Origin: an uncultured Acidobacteriota bacterium
GTDB lineage: Bacteria; Acidobacteriota; Vicinamibacteria; Marinacidobacterales; SMYC01
Length of the DNA stretch: 64,000 bases
Reading direction: 5' to 3'
Assembly: GCA_947259165.1 (NCBI GenBank)
Contig: CAMYKY010000002.1
Coordinates: 1-64,000, forward strand
In this document: one piece after another, positions 52,929 to 63,808 of the stretch
How the letters are laid out: each line of letters opens with the position of its first letter
Position numbering within the stretch: position 1 is the stretch's first letter
The notes under the pieces: model-generated
What the model saw: the letters and a program-made list of their open reading frames with translations, nothing else
What the model was told of the DNA's origin: nothing
Database searches by the model: none
Position numbers and translations under genes: made by a program

Positions 52929-53743
52929 GTGCCGAACCGATTATAAACGTCGCGGGCCGGCAAACCGTGCTCCTTTGCCAATCGCTTCGACGCTTCTCTC
53001 GCGCTCAGGCCCTCTTCACGGAGACGTTTGAAGCTCGGCTCGAGCGAATCGACGGTGACCTTCGGTTGAGGCGGTGTCGGCCCGACGACGAGAGTGATCT
53101 CGCCCTTCAAGCTGCGCGGCTTCGCCCACGCGGCGAGCTCACGAAGCGTACCGTCTCGATGCTCTTCGTGAAGTTTCGTCATTTCTCGAAGCAGGCACGC
53201 TGGTCGCTCCGGATCGATCGTCGCGAGCTCTTGCAGGAGCTGGGAAACACGTTTCGGAGACTCGAACAAAGCGAACGTGCCAGCGATGCCCGCAGCTCGG
53301 GCGATAACCTTTTTGCGTGCCGCTCCGCGCGCTGGCGCGAAGCCGAGAAACACGAAGCTCGATGTCGGGAGTCCGGAAACTGCAAGAGCAGCGAGGAGTG
53401 CGCTCGCTCCCGGAATCGCGCGTACGGAAATGCCCTGCTCGCGTGCGGCGCGAACGAGACGATAGCCTGGGTCCGACACCAGGGGTGTGCCAGCATCGGA
53501 GACCAAGGCGATGTCGTCGCCGTCGCGGAGTCGCGCAATGAGCCGCGGCGTGCGTTGAGCCTCGTTGTGCTCATGGTACGAGAAGGTGGGCGTGCGGATC
53601 TCCCAGTGGCGTAGGAGTTTGCCAGTCGTCCTCGTATCTTCGCACGCGACCGCGGAAACGGATGCGAGGACTTGGACCGCACGATGTGTCAGATCCTGAA
53701 GGTTACCGATTGGAGTCGAAACCACGTAGAGCGTGCCGGTCAT
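52925..53743 (-). CDS. rsmI: 16S rRNA 2'-O-ribose C1402 methyltransferase
   Basis: The 272-residue enzyme has the RsmI landmarks: LYVVSTPIGNLQDLTHRAV, ACEDTRTTGKLL, ALVSDAGTPLVSDPGYRLV and the GEITLVVG strand. It modifies the decoding centre of 16S rRNA with RsmH. The C-terminal helical domain is complete. It is upstream of, and coupled to, the leucine-dehydrogenase-like gene. Confidence 0.95.
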   Translation of the reverse strand: MTGTLYVVSTPIGNLQDLTHRAVQVLASVSAVACEDTRTTGKLLRHWEIRTPTFSYHEHNEAQRTPRLIARLRDGDDIALVSDAGTPLVSDPGYRLVRAAREQGISVRAIPGASALLAALAVSGLPTSSFVFLGFAPARGAARKKVIARAAGIAGTFALFESPKRVSQLLQELATIDPERPACLLREMTKLHEEHRDGTLRELAAWAKPRSLKGEITLVVGPTPPQPKVTVDSLEPSFKRLREEGLSAREASKRLAKEHGLPARDVYNRFGT

Positions 53744-53820
53744 CGCCCGTCGATCGTATCAACATTGCACGCTCATAGCGCCTGTGGTACTTTTTTCGGT
53801 CACGCAATCGAGGAGTTTGC

Positions 53821-54645
53821 TTGCCCGACCTGAAGATCAAAGGGGAAAAACGCGTCGAGCTTTCGATCGTTTTTCCTGCCTACAACGATGCCGGCACCAT
53901 CCCCAGCATGGTGATCGGTGCACGAATCGCCGCGCGCAAGCTGGCTGATGACTTCGAGATCGTCGTCGTCAACGACGGGAGCGTGGATCACACGGCCGAC
54001 GTGCTCGCAGAGCTCGAAGCAGTGTTTCCCGAACTGCGCGTCGTGCACCATCCCCAAAATCGCGGTTACGGCGGCGCTCTGCGAACGGGCTTCGGCGCCG
54101 CAACCAAAGAGCTGATCTTCTATACCGATGGCGACGCACAATACGATCCGCGGGAGATGGAGCGGCTGTTCGACGCCTGGGAGCCGTCGAGCGATTTTGT
54201 CAACGGTCGGAAAATCGGCCGTTCGGATCCGCTCCACCGGGTCCTCATCGGGCGCCTCTATCACTGGAGCGTCCGCTTTGCCTTCGGACTGAGGTTGTCC
54301 GACGTGGACTGCGACTTCCGTTTGTTCCGGCGCCGCATCTTCGACAAGGTCGAGCTCACCAAGGATAGCGGCGTCATTTGTGTCGAGTTGATGAAGAAAG
54401 TTCAGGACCACGGTTTTCGCATCCAGGAAGTACCGGTGAACCATTTTCATCGTGCCTACGGCAAGAGTCAGTTCTTCAACTTCCCGCGCGTCGGCAAAAC
54501 CCTCCTGGACCTTGGGCGCCTGTGGGTCGATCTCGTGGTCCGAAAAGTGCACTTGCAGGCATCTGCTAGCGGGCCTCCGGGTGAGAGCGCCTCTGGAACT
54601 GCTGGGCACTCCCCAACCCGCGATACTGAGACCGCCGTGCGTTAA
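53821..54645 (+). CDS. family 2 glycosyltransferase (dolichol-phosphate-mannose synthase-like)
   Basis: A TTG start preceded by GAGGAG gives 274 residues. The GT-A fold is clear: LSIVFPAYNDAGTIPSMV, IVVVNDGSVDHTADV, NRGYGGALRTGF and the metal-binding TDGDAQYDP. The ending is a hydrophilic tail with no membrane helices. Relatives move a sugar to a polyprenyl phosphate or directly to a glycan. It is the first gene of a five-gene plus-strand operon. Confidence 0.87.
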   Translation: MPDLKIKGEKRVELSIVFPAYNDAGTIPSMVIGARIAARKLADDFEIVVVNDGSVDHTADVLAELEAVFPELRVVHHPQNRGYGGALRTGFGAATKELIFYTDGDAQYDPREMERLFDAWEPSSDFVNGRKIGRSDPLHRVLIGRLYHWSVRFAFGLRLSDVDCDFRLFRRRIFDKVELTKDSGVICVELMKKVQDHGFRIQEVPVNHFHRAYGKSQFFNFPRVGKTLLDLGRLWVDLVVRKVHLQASASGPPGESASGTAGHSPTRDTETAVR

Positions 54646-54672
54646 CGAGGTGCTCCCCTCGCGAGCAGCAAA

Positions 54673-55689
54673 GTGACTCAATCCAAGAAAGACCTCTATC
54701 GCGAGACCTACGAGAACAAGAAGGTTCTCATCACCGGTGGGCTCGGCTTCATCGGCAGCAATCTCGCGCACGCACTCGTGCCGCTTGGCGCAGACGTCCT
54801 ACTCGTCGACTCTCTCATTCCCGATTACGGTGGTAATCTCTTCAACATCGAGAACATCAAGTCCGACGTCACCGTGAACATCGCTGATGTTCGTGACGCC
54901 AACGGAATGCAGTACCTCGTCCGGGATCAGGACTATCTCTTCAACCTCGCGGGCCAGGTCAGCCATATCGATAGCATGGTGGACCCGATGACCGACCTCG
55001 AGATCAATTGTCGGAGCCAACTGTCGATCCTGGAAGCCTGTCGCCATGTAAACCCCTCCGTGCGCATCGTCTACTCGAGCACACGACAGATTTACGGCAA
55101 ACCACTCGAGCTTCCGGTTACGGAAGACCACGTTCTCCGGCCGACCGATGTGAACGGCATCAACAAGACGAGCGGTGAGATGTACCACCGGATTTATTCG
55201 GACGTGTACGGTCTTCGTACGACGTCTCTGCGCCTCACTAACACCTACGGCCCGCGTCAACTCGTGAAGCACAACCGGCAAGGGTTCGCCGGCTGGTTCA
55301 TTCGTCGCGTCGTCCTCGGCGAGGAAATTCTTTTGTTCGGTGATGGCGAGCAGAAACGGGATTTCAACTATGTCGATGACGTGGTGGACGCGTTTCTTCT
55401 CTCCGCGGCCTCGCCAGCAGCAGAGGGCGAGACGTTCAATCTTGGCGCGACGCCGCCGGCGACGCTTCGCGAGTTCATCGAGCTCTTGTACGACGTTTCC
55501 GGAAAGGAGCCGACGTACAAGCTCGTGCCCTTTCCCGAAGAGCGCCGCCGCATCGACATCGGTGATTTCTACGCCGACTACGGAAAGATCCAACGAGCGA
55601 TCGGATGGACGCCCGAAACGTCGTTGCGAGAGGGTGTGACCAAGACCCTCGCGTTCTACCGAGAACACATCGAGCGCTACTTGAGTTGA
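54673..55689 (+). CDS. extended SDR, nucleotide-sugar epimerase/dehydratase family
   Basis: A GTG start gives 338 residues. The Rossmann motif is VLITGGLGFIGSNLAHAL, with NLAGQVSHIDSMVDP and the RLTNTYGPRQLVKHNRQGF stretch typical of nucleotide-sugar enzymes. The usual YxxxK catalytic pair reads NGINK, so Lys is kept but Tyr is Asn. I believe a recognised subgroup has this change. Substrate cannot be read. It overlaps the next gene by four bases. Confidence 0.85.
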   Translation: MTQSKKDLYRETYENKKVLITGGLGFIGSNLAHALVPLGADVLLVDSLIPDYGGNLFNIENIKSDVTVNIADVRDANGMQYLVRDQDYLFNLAGQVSHIDSMVDPMTDLEINCRSQLSILEACRHVNPSVRIVYSSTRQIYGKPLELPVTEDHVLRPTDVNGINKTSGEMYHRIYSDVYGLRTTSLRLTNTYGPRQLVKHNRQGFAGWFIRRVVLGEEILLFGDGEQKRDFNYVDDVVDAFLLSAASPAAEGETFNLGATPPATLREFIELLYDVSGKEPTYKLVPFPEERRRIDIGDFYADYGKIQRAIGWTPETSLREGVTKTLAFYREHIERYLS

Positions 55690-56789
55690 GGGATCGCACG
55701 ATTCAGTTCAACGACCTCGCCCCAGGCGACGACGAGCTTTCTCGGGAGATCGACGCGGCCATCCGACGCGTCGTTTCCTCGGGTTGGTATGTGCTGGGAC
55801 CGGAGGTCGAAGCCTTCGAGGAGGAATTCTGCCGAGCCCTGGGCTTTGCCCACGGAGTCGGTGTCGCCTCGGGAACCGACGCCCTGAGCCTCTCGCTTCT
55901 CGCGCTCGGAGTCGGTGCCGGAGACGAAGTCATCACGTCGCCGCTCACGGCGGCGTTCACGGCGATCGCGATCAGCCGTGTGGGAGCGCGACCCGTGTTT
56001 GCCGACATCGAGGAAGAGACCTTGACGATCTCGCCTGCGAGCGTCACCGATCGCATCACGCCTCGCACCAAAGTCATCGTCCCGGTACATCTCTACGGAA
56101 ATGCGTGCGAGATGGACGCCCTCATGGGTGTGGCTGAGCGCCATTCGCTCACCGTGGTCGAAGACGCTTGCCAGGCGCACGCGGGCCGGTACCATGACAA
56201 ACCTCTCGGTAGCTTTGGCCGGGCGGGAGCGTTCAGCTTCTATCCCACGAAGAATCTCGGTGCGCTCGGCGACGGAGGTTTCGTCGCAACGAGTGATCCC
56301 GAACTTGCTGCGAGCGTCAGAAGTTTCAGAAACGGGGGTCAGTCGAGCCGCTACGTTCACGAGACCGTCGGATTCAACAGCCGCCTGGACGAGCTCCAAG
56401 CGGCGGTGCTTCGTGCGAAGCTTCCATACCTCGAACGCGGGAACGAGAGACGCCGGGAGATTTCTTCGCGCTACGAAACCGCGCTCGAGGGCACCGACCT
56501 TGTTCCTGTCACGCCTCGCCCGGGCACGGTGTCGGCGCGGCACCTCTTCGTCGTCAAAGCACTCGCGCGGGACCCGCTGGCGGATCGTTTGCGCGACCGC
56601 GGTATCCAAACGCTGATCCACTACCCCGTACCGGTCCACTTGCAACCGGCCTATCGCGAGCTGGCACACGAGGGGAGTTGTCCCGTGGCCGAAGCTGCCG
56701 CAACGAGCGTCGTCTCTTTGCCGCTATATCCGTCCATGCGCGACGTCGACGTCGACGCCGTCATCGCGGCGCTACACGAAGTGACATGA
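55686..56789 (+). CDS. DegT/DnrJ/EryC1 family PLP-dependent aminotransferase
   Basis: I start at the TTG at 55686, which overlaps the upstream stop (TTGA) and lies just before the conserved IQFNDL; this gives 367 residues. The PLP-binding Lys is in SFYPTKNLGALGDGG, with VVEDACQAHAG and FNSRLDELQAAVL. This class transaminates keto-sugars on nucleotides, so with the SDR upstream it could make an amino sugar that the GT2 uses. It overlaps the PFK gene by four bases. Confidence 0.9.
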   Translation: MRDRTIQFNDLAPGDDELSREIDAAIRRVVSSGWYVLGPEVEAFEEEFCRALGFAHGVGVASGTDALSLSLLALGVGAGDEVITSPLTAAFTAIAISRVGARPVFADIEEETLTISPASVTDRITPRTKVIVPVHLYGNACEMDALMGVAERHSLTVVEDACQAHAGRYHDKPLGSFGRAGAFSFYPTKNLGALGDGGFVATSDPELAASVRSFRNGGQSSRYVHETVGFNSRLDELQAAVLRAKLPYLERGNERRREISSRYETALEGTDLVPVTPRPGTVSARHLFVVKALARDPLADRLRDRGIQTLIHYPVPVHLQPAYRELAHEGSCPVAEAAATSVVSLPLYPSMRDVDVDAVIAALHEVT

Positions 56790-57866
56790 AGCGGCGAGGG
56801 CGTCTAGGGGTTCTTACCGGAGGTGGCGACTGCGCCGGTCTCAACGCCGTAATCCGCGCCGCCGTGAGAACCGCGGACTCGCTCGGTTGGGAAAGCGTTG
56901 GGATCCAGGAAAGCTTCGGCGGGCTCTTGAACACCAAGAGGAGTCGCGTGCTTCGGCCTGTCGACGTCCGAGGGATCCTGCACACCGGCGGTACGATTTT
57001 GGGGACGACGAATCACGGCGATCCTTTCAGGTTTCCCCGAAGGACTCCGGACGGTGTCGTTTACGTCGACCGTTCGGCCGAAGTCGTCGCGAACTTCAAA
57101 AAGCTGCGGTTGAACGGACTCATCGTCATCGGCGGTGACGGCACGTTGAAGATAGGCCACAAGCTCTCCGAGATGGGGGTTCCCGTGGTCGGTGTCCCGA
57201 AGACGATCGACAACGATGTAGCAGCAACGCTGATGACGTTCGGGTTCGACTCGGCCGTGCACGTCGCCACCGAGGCGTTGGATCGCCTGCATACGACGGC
57301 ATCGAGTCATCGGCGGGTCATGGTGCTAGAGACCATGGGGCGCAACGTGGGGTGGATCGCTCTACACTCGGGCGTCGCCGGAGGCGCCGACGTGATCTTG
57401 ATTCCCGAGATCCCTTTCGATATCCACAAAGTCTGCGAAAAGATTCGGGATCGCGCCCGCCGCGGTCGTCGCTTCAGTATCGTCGTCGCCGCCGAGGGCG
57501 CGGTTCCCATCGGAGGCGTCCAGCGCTTTCAGGAAAAAGCCGGCCTCGGCTTCGAAGGCAGGCTCGGCGGTATCGGCGAGCTCGTTTCAGAGCGCATCAG
57601 CAAGATCACCGGAGCGGAGACGCGCTCGCTCGTTCTCGGCCACCTCCAGCGCGGGGGGCGGCCCACGAACTGGGACCGGCTTCTGGGGACTCGCTTTGGA
57701 TCCGCCGCGGTTCGTGCCGCGGTGGAAGGTCATTGGGGACAGATGGTGGCGCTCCGGCCGCCGACGATCAAGCTCGTCCCGTTGTCGAAGGCGGTAGCCC
57801 ACTTAAAGCGAGTTCCCAAAGCGAGCGACATCGTGCGCGCGGCTCGGGACCTCGGCATTGCGTTCG

Positions 57867-57874
<8 letters not shown>
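56786..57874 (+). CDS. pfkA: 6-phosphofructokinase
   Basis: The 362-residue enzyme starts at the ATG overlapping the aminotransferase stop. It shows LGVLTGGGDCAGLNAVIR, the catalytic VPKTIDNDV, VLETMGRNVGWIAL and LGHLQRGG. The phosphoryl-donor positions are Gly in GGDGT and Lys in PKTIDND, a mixed pattern (ATP-type Gly, PPi-type Lys) known from group III enzymes; ATP use is more likely but not certain. Its 3' end overlaps the kinase gene. Confidence 0.92.
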
Positions 57875-58922
<1,048 letters not shown>

Positions 58923-58943
58923 AGAGAACGACAAGTCTTGGAT

Positions 58944-60518
58944 TTATTGAATGTAGCCGAGCGTACGCAATTGCTGCACGGCGGCGGGGTCGAGGCCTTC
59001 GAGCTCGGCGTCTTCCTCGGCGCTGTTGTCGAGATCTCGCGCCGGATCCTGCTGCATCCACGATTCCAGTAAGGGAACGAGCTTTCCCGCCTCGCCCGGA
59101 AGTTCGTGGAAAAGATTCTGCGTTTCGCCGGGATCGCTCACGAGGTCGTAGAGCTCATAGAGGTCTCCGTCAGGGTGAGGGATGCGGATGAGCTTCCACC
59201 GTTCAGTCCGCAGCATTCGCCACTTCCCACGATTGCCGTCGAAATACACCCGTTCGTGCTCGGGAAACATGGAACGGCGGGGTGCACTCTCGGCGAACGC
59301 GTTCAAGAAAGGAAGCGTGCCGCCCTTGACGAGCGGTACCAGACTCACCGCGTCGCTTTGCTCGAGCGGGCCGAGCTCCACATCAGCGAGCTCGAGGAGC
59401 GTCGGCGCAAGATCCATAAGGCGTACTTGCTGAGAGACTTCCGTCCCGGGTGGAATAGAGTCCGGGTAGCGCAAAACGAGTGGGACGCGCAAGACTTCAT
59501 CGTAGAGCGCGAAATCGTGCGTGAAATAAAGCCCGTGCTCACCGAAAGCTTCGCCGTGATCACCGGTGACCGCCACGACAGTTGAAGTTTCGACACCGAG
59601 ATCGGCAAGCGATTTCATAATCCGTGCGAGGTTGTCGTCGGTGTAGGTGATCGCGCCGTCATACAGCTCTCGGAGCTCGGAGACGGTGTCCGCGCTGTAG
59701 CGTTTCCCACCAAAGAATATACTCCCGCGGGATCGCCGCCAAAAAGCGAGATCCAAAAGCGCTTCGTTGTCGGGGTAATGAGGGAAGACGAGGTCGTAGT
59801 AGGGACCTCCGGGAATATCGGCGTAAGGTGTCGGCTCGAAGGTGTCGTGCTCGCGCTCGACCATCGAACGCAAATGCTGAACCCGCGGCTCGTCGGCGTG
59901 TTCTTCGCGAAAGAGGGCAGAATAGGGATAGCTCGGCGTGTAGGGGAGATGCGGATCGAGGAAGTGGAGCCACAAGAAGAACGGCCTTTCCGGGTCGCGC
60001 GCGTCGAGCCAGTCCACGGCAGCGAGAGAAAGGCTGCGTGCGTCGAGCCCGGCCGAGAACTTGTTGTTGTGGTACTCATCGAAGCCTTGGTCGAGTCCAG
60101 ATTTGCGGCGAAGCCATGTGTGGCGTGTCATCGCCGCTGTTTGATACCCGGCAGCGCGAAAGCGTTCGGCGAGGGTCTCGAGCTCCGGGGCCAGTATCGC
60201 CGGGTGGTTGCGAACGCCGTGGCCCGGGGGCGTCCGCCCGGTCATGAGCGAGGCGATCGACGGCAGCGTGAAGGGCGCCTGGGCCAAGGTGTTTTCGAAC
60301 CGGGCTCCCTGAGCGGCGAGTCGGTCGAGGTTGGGAGTCGTGTTGCGACGGTAGCCGTAGGAGCCGACGTGATCGGCACGCAGCGTCTCCACGGTGATGA
60401 GCAGCACGTTGGGCCGTTCGCTCGGGCCCGTCGGGCGGGTTCCGTTGCAGGCAGCGATCGCACCCAAGCCGAACACTACGGCGATCTTGACGCCAGCGCG
60501 AGCTATCAACCCGCGCAC
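58944..60518 (-). CDS. sulfatase-fold lipoprotein with Thr at the nucleophile position
   Basis: A GTG at 60518 preceded by GGGGAG gives 524 residues and a tidy lipoprotein signal ending AIAAC; an ATG at 60542 would add eight residues. The alkaline-phosphatase-superfamily fold is clear: NVLLITVETLRADHVGSYGY, YTDDNLARIM and VTGDHGEAFGEHG. The formylglycine motif C/S-x-P-x-R is replaced by FTLPSIASLMTGR, so the nucleophile would be Thr and no formylglycine can form. It may hydrolyse or transfer phosphate rather than sulfate. It converges with the kinase gene. Confidence 0.85.
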   Translation of the reverse strand: MRGLIARAGVKIAVVFGLGAIAACNGTRPTGPSERPNVLLITVETLRADHVGSYGYRRNTTPNLDRLAAQGARFENTLAQAPFTLPSIASLMTGRTPPGHGVRNHPAILAPELETLAERFRAAGYQTAAMTRHTWLRRKSGLDQGFDEYHNNKFSAGLDARSLSLAAVDWLDARDPERPFFLWLHFLDPHLPYTPSYPYSALFREEHADEPRVQHLRSMVEREHDTFEPTPYADIPGGPYYDLVFPHYPDNEALLDLAFWRRSRGSIFFGGKRYSADTVSELRELYDGAITYTDDNLARIMKSLADLGVETSTVVAVTGDHGEAFGEHGLYFTHDFALYDEVLRVPLVLRYPDSIPPGTEVSQQVRLMDLAPTLLELADVELGPLEQSDAVSLVPLVKGGTLPFLNAFAESAPRRSMFPEHERVYFDGNRGKWRMLRTERWKLIRIPHPDGDLYELYDLVSDPGETQNLFHELPGEAGKLVPLLESWMQQDPARDLDNSAEEDAELEGLDPAAVQQLRTLGYIQ

Positions 60519-60519
60519 G

Positions 60520-61197
60520 CTACAACTCCCCTGACCCACCATCGAAGTTCAACTCCGTCGTCGTATCGTCGATGGTGAGCACGCGGCTCGAGCGTCGTGA
60601 CGGGTCGAGGTTCCAAACCGTTGCCGTGTAATCGCCGATCGGTAGGCGAGGTGTCGAAAACGCACCATCCCGCTCCGCCACCACGGCGTAGGGCGTTTCG
60701 GTCGCGACAATGATCGCGGCCATCGACGGGTGTACGCCGCACGATACATCGAAGACCGAAGCGGTCTCGAACACGTAGTCGTAAGCGCCGGTCACGGGTG
60801 TCGCGACGTTGAACGCGGTCTCGCGGGTCACAGTGTCGATGACATGGACGTTGTGAAGCGTGTCTTCGCTGTTTTTGAACTGGACCGTTTGGCCGACTCG
60901 GACGATCAGCAAGCGGGGGTGGAAATCCGTGTTGTATTGGTCCATGAGGGCCGGTTCCTGCGGTATCGGGGTTGGGCCCGGGACCTGAGGCTCGAAAAGT
61001 ATGACCGACGGGAAACCGCCAGTTGCGCGCGGTGCCGTACCCGTCAGGATGTCAGCCGTTGCGACCGGCAGCTCTTCATCTTTTGGAGTCGTCGTCTCGG
61101 GCTTTGCGGGACCGCTGGTACACCCGACGAAGAAAAGTCCGAAGAGGCTGCCGAAAACTGCGGCTTCAAGCCACGGCGGACGTGCGCGCAAAGTCAA
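60520..61197 (-). CDS. cupredoxin-domain lipoprotein with a complete type 1 copper site
   Basis: The start is uncertain; the TTG at 61197, just after the clpC stop, gives 225 residues and a signal ending LFGLFFVGC, a good lipobox. The middle has the cupredoxin phrase RLLIVRVGQTVQFKNSEDT, the His in LHNVHV, and CGVHPSM, which supplies Cys, His and Met ligands. A C-terminal beta domain (RLPIGDYTATVWNLD) resembles carboxypeptidase regulatory-like repeats. It probably carries electrons outside the cytoplasmic membrane. The alternative start at 61251 lies inside clpC. Confidence 0.78.
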   Translation of the reverse strand: MTLRARPPWLEAAVFGSLFGLFFVGCTSGPAKPETTTPKDEELPVATADILTGTAPRATGGFPSVILFEPQVPGPTPIPQEPALMDQYNTDFHPRLLIVRVGQTVQFKNSEDTLHNVHVIDTVTRETAFNVATPVTGAYDYVFETASVFDVSCGVHPSMAAIIVATETPYAVVAERDGAFSTPRLPIGDYTATVWNLDPSRRSSRVLTIDDTTTELNFDGGSGEL

Positions 61198-61204
61198 ACG
61201 AGAC

Positions 61205-63700
61205 CTAATTCGTCGTTCCGTGACCCGGCGCCGGGACGGGCTGCGTCGCAAGCGACTGCGCCGTCAATGCGAGCTCGCCGTCATGGAGCGAGACCGAAAC
61301 CCGATCACCTCTTTTGAGCTCGCCGCTGATGAGCCGTGCCGCAAGCACGTTCTCTAGCTGAGACTCGATCTCGCGCCGAAGGGGTCTTGCTCCGTAAACT
61401 GGATCGTAGCCATCGGCGGCGAGTTTGTCCTTCACGGCATCGGTGACTTGAATGGCGAGGTCTTGCTCCGCGAGACGTTCGCTCAGATCGGCGAGCGTGA
61501 TGTCGACGATGCGTCGGATGTGCTCTCTTTCGAGCTGATGGAAGACGATCAAATCATCGATGCGGTTGAGAAGCTCCGGCTTGAACACCGTCTTCACCTG
61601 GCGCATGACACGATCTTTGATCTCTTCATACTTTCGGGAAGACAGTGGAGTCGAAAAACCGATGCCGGTGGACTCGCGCGTGATGTCTTCGCTGCCGATG
61701 TTGGACGTCGCGATGATGATGGTGTTGACGAAGCTGATCGTCCGACCCTGAGCGTCGGTCAGGCGACCATCTTCGAGAATCTGGAGCATCATGTGGTAGA
61801 CGTCCGGGTGCGCTTTCTCGATCTCGTCGAGCAGCAAGACGCTATAGGGATTACGCCGGACTTGTTCGGTGAGCTGCCCGCCTTCGCCGTAGCCGATGTA
61901 GCCCGGGGGTGAGCCGATCATTTTGGAGACGGAATGGCGCTCCATGTACTCACTCATGTCGAGGCGGATGAGACGGTCCTCGTGGTCGAGAAGAAACTCT
62001 GCGAGAGCCTTGGCGAGCTCCGTCTTGCCGACGCCGGTAGGTCCTAGAAATATGAACGACCCGATAGGGCGCTTTTTGCCCTTGAGTCCGGCGCGATTGC
62101 GACGAATGGCGTCGGAAACGGCGCGCACAGCGTTGGCCTGGCCGACGATCCGCTGGTGGATGTTGTCTTCCATGCGGGAGAGTTTTTGCACCTCGGACTC
62201 TAGCATCCGAGTGACGGGAATTCCCGCCCACCCCTGGACGACGCGAGCGATGTCCTCGCTCTCTACCATCGAATCCTGGGGCAGCTGGCTCTCTTGCCAC
62301 GCCTTCATCATCTGTTTCAGGTCGGACTCGAGCCGCATGATGTTTTGCTGGCAGATGGCGGCCCGCTCGTAGTCTTGCGATTGGTAGGCCTCGCGCTGTT
62401 GCGCAATGAGTTTGTCGCGGTCACGCTTCGTGCGGCGAACTTCCGGCGGCGAGTAGACGAGCTCGAGATGCTTTCGCGATCCCGCCTCGTCCAGGAGGTC
62501 GAGAGCCTTGTCGGGAAGGAAGCGATCGGCGATGTAGCGTTCGGAGAGCTTCGCCGCCGAGTCGATGGCTTCATCGCTGAAGGTGACGTTGTGGTGCGCT
62601 TCGTAGTGGCGCTGAAGTCCCTTGAGGATGCTGACGGTATCGCCGACCGTTGGCTCCTTGACGATCACGCTTTGAAAGCGCCTCTCGAGTGCTTTGTCTT
62701 TTTCGATGTGCTTCTTGTAGTCGTCGAGCGTCGTCGCCCCGATACAGCGGAGCTGACCCCTCGCCAGCGCACTTTTCAACATATTGGATGCGTCGAGACC
62801 TCCCTCGACGTTTCCTGCGCCGACGACGGTATGGAGCTCATCGATGAACAGAATGACCTCCCCTTGAGCTGCGAGGACTTCGTCCTTGATGTTCTTCAAG
62901 CGCTCTTCGAACTCGCCGCGAAACTTCGAGCCCGAGACCACCTCGCTCATCTCGAGCAATAGCACGCGCTTGTTGGCCAGCGTATCGGGGACTTCGGCGT
63001 CTGCGATCCGCTGGGCGAGGCCCTCGACGATGACGGTCTTGCCCACGCCAGGCTCGCCGATGAGAACGGGGTTGTTCTTCTTGCGCCGCAGCAGGATTTG
63101 GATGAGCCGGTGGATTTCTTCTTCGCGTCCGACAACGGGGTCGAGTGAGCCTTTGCGGGCCATCTCGGAGAGATCGGTCGTGTACTTCGCCAACGTTTCG
63201 AACTTCGTGTCACCGCGCTTGTCGTCCACATTGCGGTTTCCGCGTTGGCGGACGTACGCATCCTTGGTCCGCTCGTAGCGAAAGCCCAGGTCTCGCAGGA
63301 TACGCGCCGAAAGCCCCGCGGGCTCGCGATGAAGGGCAAGGAGCATGGCGCCGATGCCGACGAAGCGGTCACCCATGTTGTCCGCTTCTTCCTTGGCCAT
63401 TCGCAGCACCTCGGCGGTCTGCGGTGAGACGAGGATCTGGAGCGATCCTTCACGGCGGAGCTTCAGCTTGTTCCGCTGGGCTGCGTGGATGAGATCGACG
63501 ATGGATTTTTTCGTCCGTGGCGCGGGGTGGCCCAACTCGCCGATGAGCCGCAGCGCCTCCGAGTTGTCCTGCTCCAAGAGCCCCAACAGAATGAACTCTG
63601 GCGTGAGCTCGTTTTGTCGAAGGTTCACGAGCTCCATGGAGCCGATATTCACTGCCTCGATAACGCGTTCTGTGCAGTGGCGGAAGAGGACGTTATTCAT
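61205..63700 (-). CDS. clpC: ClpC-type AAA+ unfoldase
   Basis: The 831-residue protein has a double Clp_N domain (about residues 1-145), two AAA+ modules (GEPGVGKT and GPTGVGKT) and a short middle domain of the ClpC kind (QDYERAAICQQNIMRLES) rather than the long ClpB coil. The sequence TGIGFSTP in the second module fits the I/L/V-G-F loop that docks on ClpP. It unfolds proteins for degradation. No adaptor (mcsA/mcsB) or ctsR gene is next to it; a cupredoxin lipoprotein gene follows. Confidence 0.93.
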   Translation of the reverse strand: MNNVLFRHCTERVIEAVNIGSMELVNLRQNELTPEFILLGLLEQDNSEALRLIGELGHPAPRTKKSIVDLIHAAQRNKLKLRREGSLQILVSPQTAEVLRMAKEEADNMGDRFVGIGAMLLALHREPAGLSARILRDLGFRYERTKDAYVRQRGNRNVDDKRGDTKFETLAKYTTDLSEMARKGSLDPVVGREEEIHRLIQILLRRKKNNPVLIGEPGVGKTVIVEGLAQRIADAEVPDTLANKRVLLLEMSEVVSGSKFRGEFEERLKNIKDEVLAAQGEVILFIDELHTVVGAGNVEGGLDASNMLKSALARGQLRCIGATTLDDYKKHIEKDKALERRFQSVIVKEPTVGDTVSILKGLQRHYEAHHNVTFSDEAIDSAAKLSERYIADRFLPDKALDLLDEAGSRKHLELVYSPPEVRRTKRDRDKLIAQQREAYQSQDYERAAICQQNIMRLESDLKQMMKAWQESQLPQDSMVESEDIARVVQGWAGIPVTRMLESEVQKLSRMEDNIHQRIVGQANAVRAVSDAIRRNRAGLKGKKRPIGSFIFLGPTGVGKTELAKALAEFLLDHEDRLIRLDMSEYMERHSVSKMIGSPPGYIGYGEGGQLTEQVRRNPYSVLLLDEIEKAHPDVYHMMLQILEDGRLTDAQGRTISFVNTIIIATSNIGSEDITRESTGIGFSTPLSSRKYEEIKDRVMRQVKTVFKPELLNRIDDLIVFHQLEREHIRRIVDITLADLSERLAEQDLAIQVTDAVKDKLAADGYDPVYGARPLRREIESQLENVLAARLISGELKRGDRVSVSLHDGELALTAQSLATQPVPAPGHGTTN

Positions 63701-63808
63701 GCAAATCCCCTGTTAAAATTGGGCGCGGCTGAGGGAAGCGCGTACAGCGGAAGCATAGCACAAGCGGCTCCGCTTCAACGCTCGGTTGGTTATAATCAAC
63801 CCTCCGCT

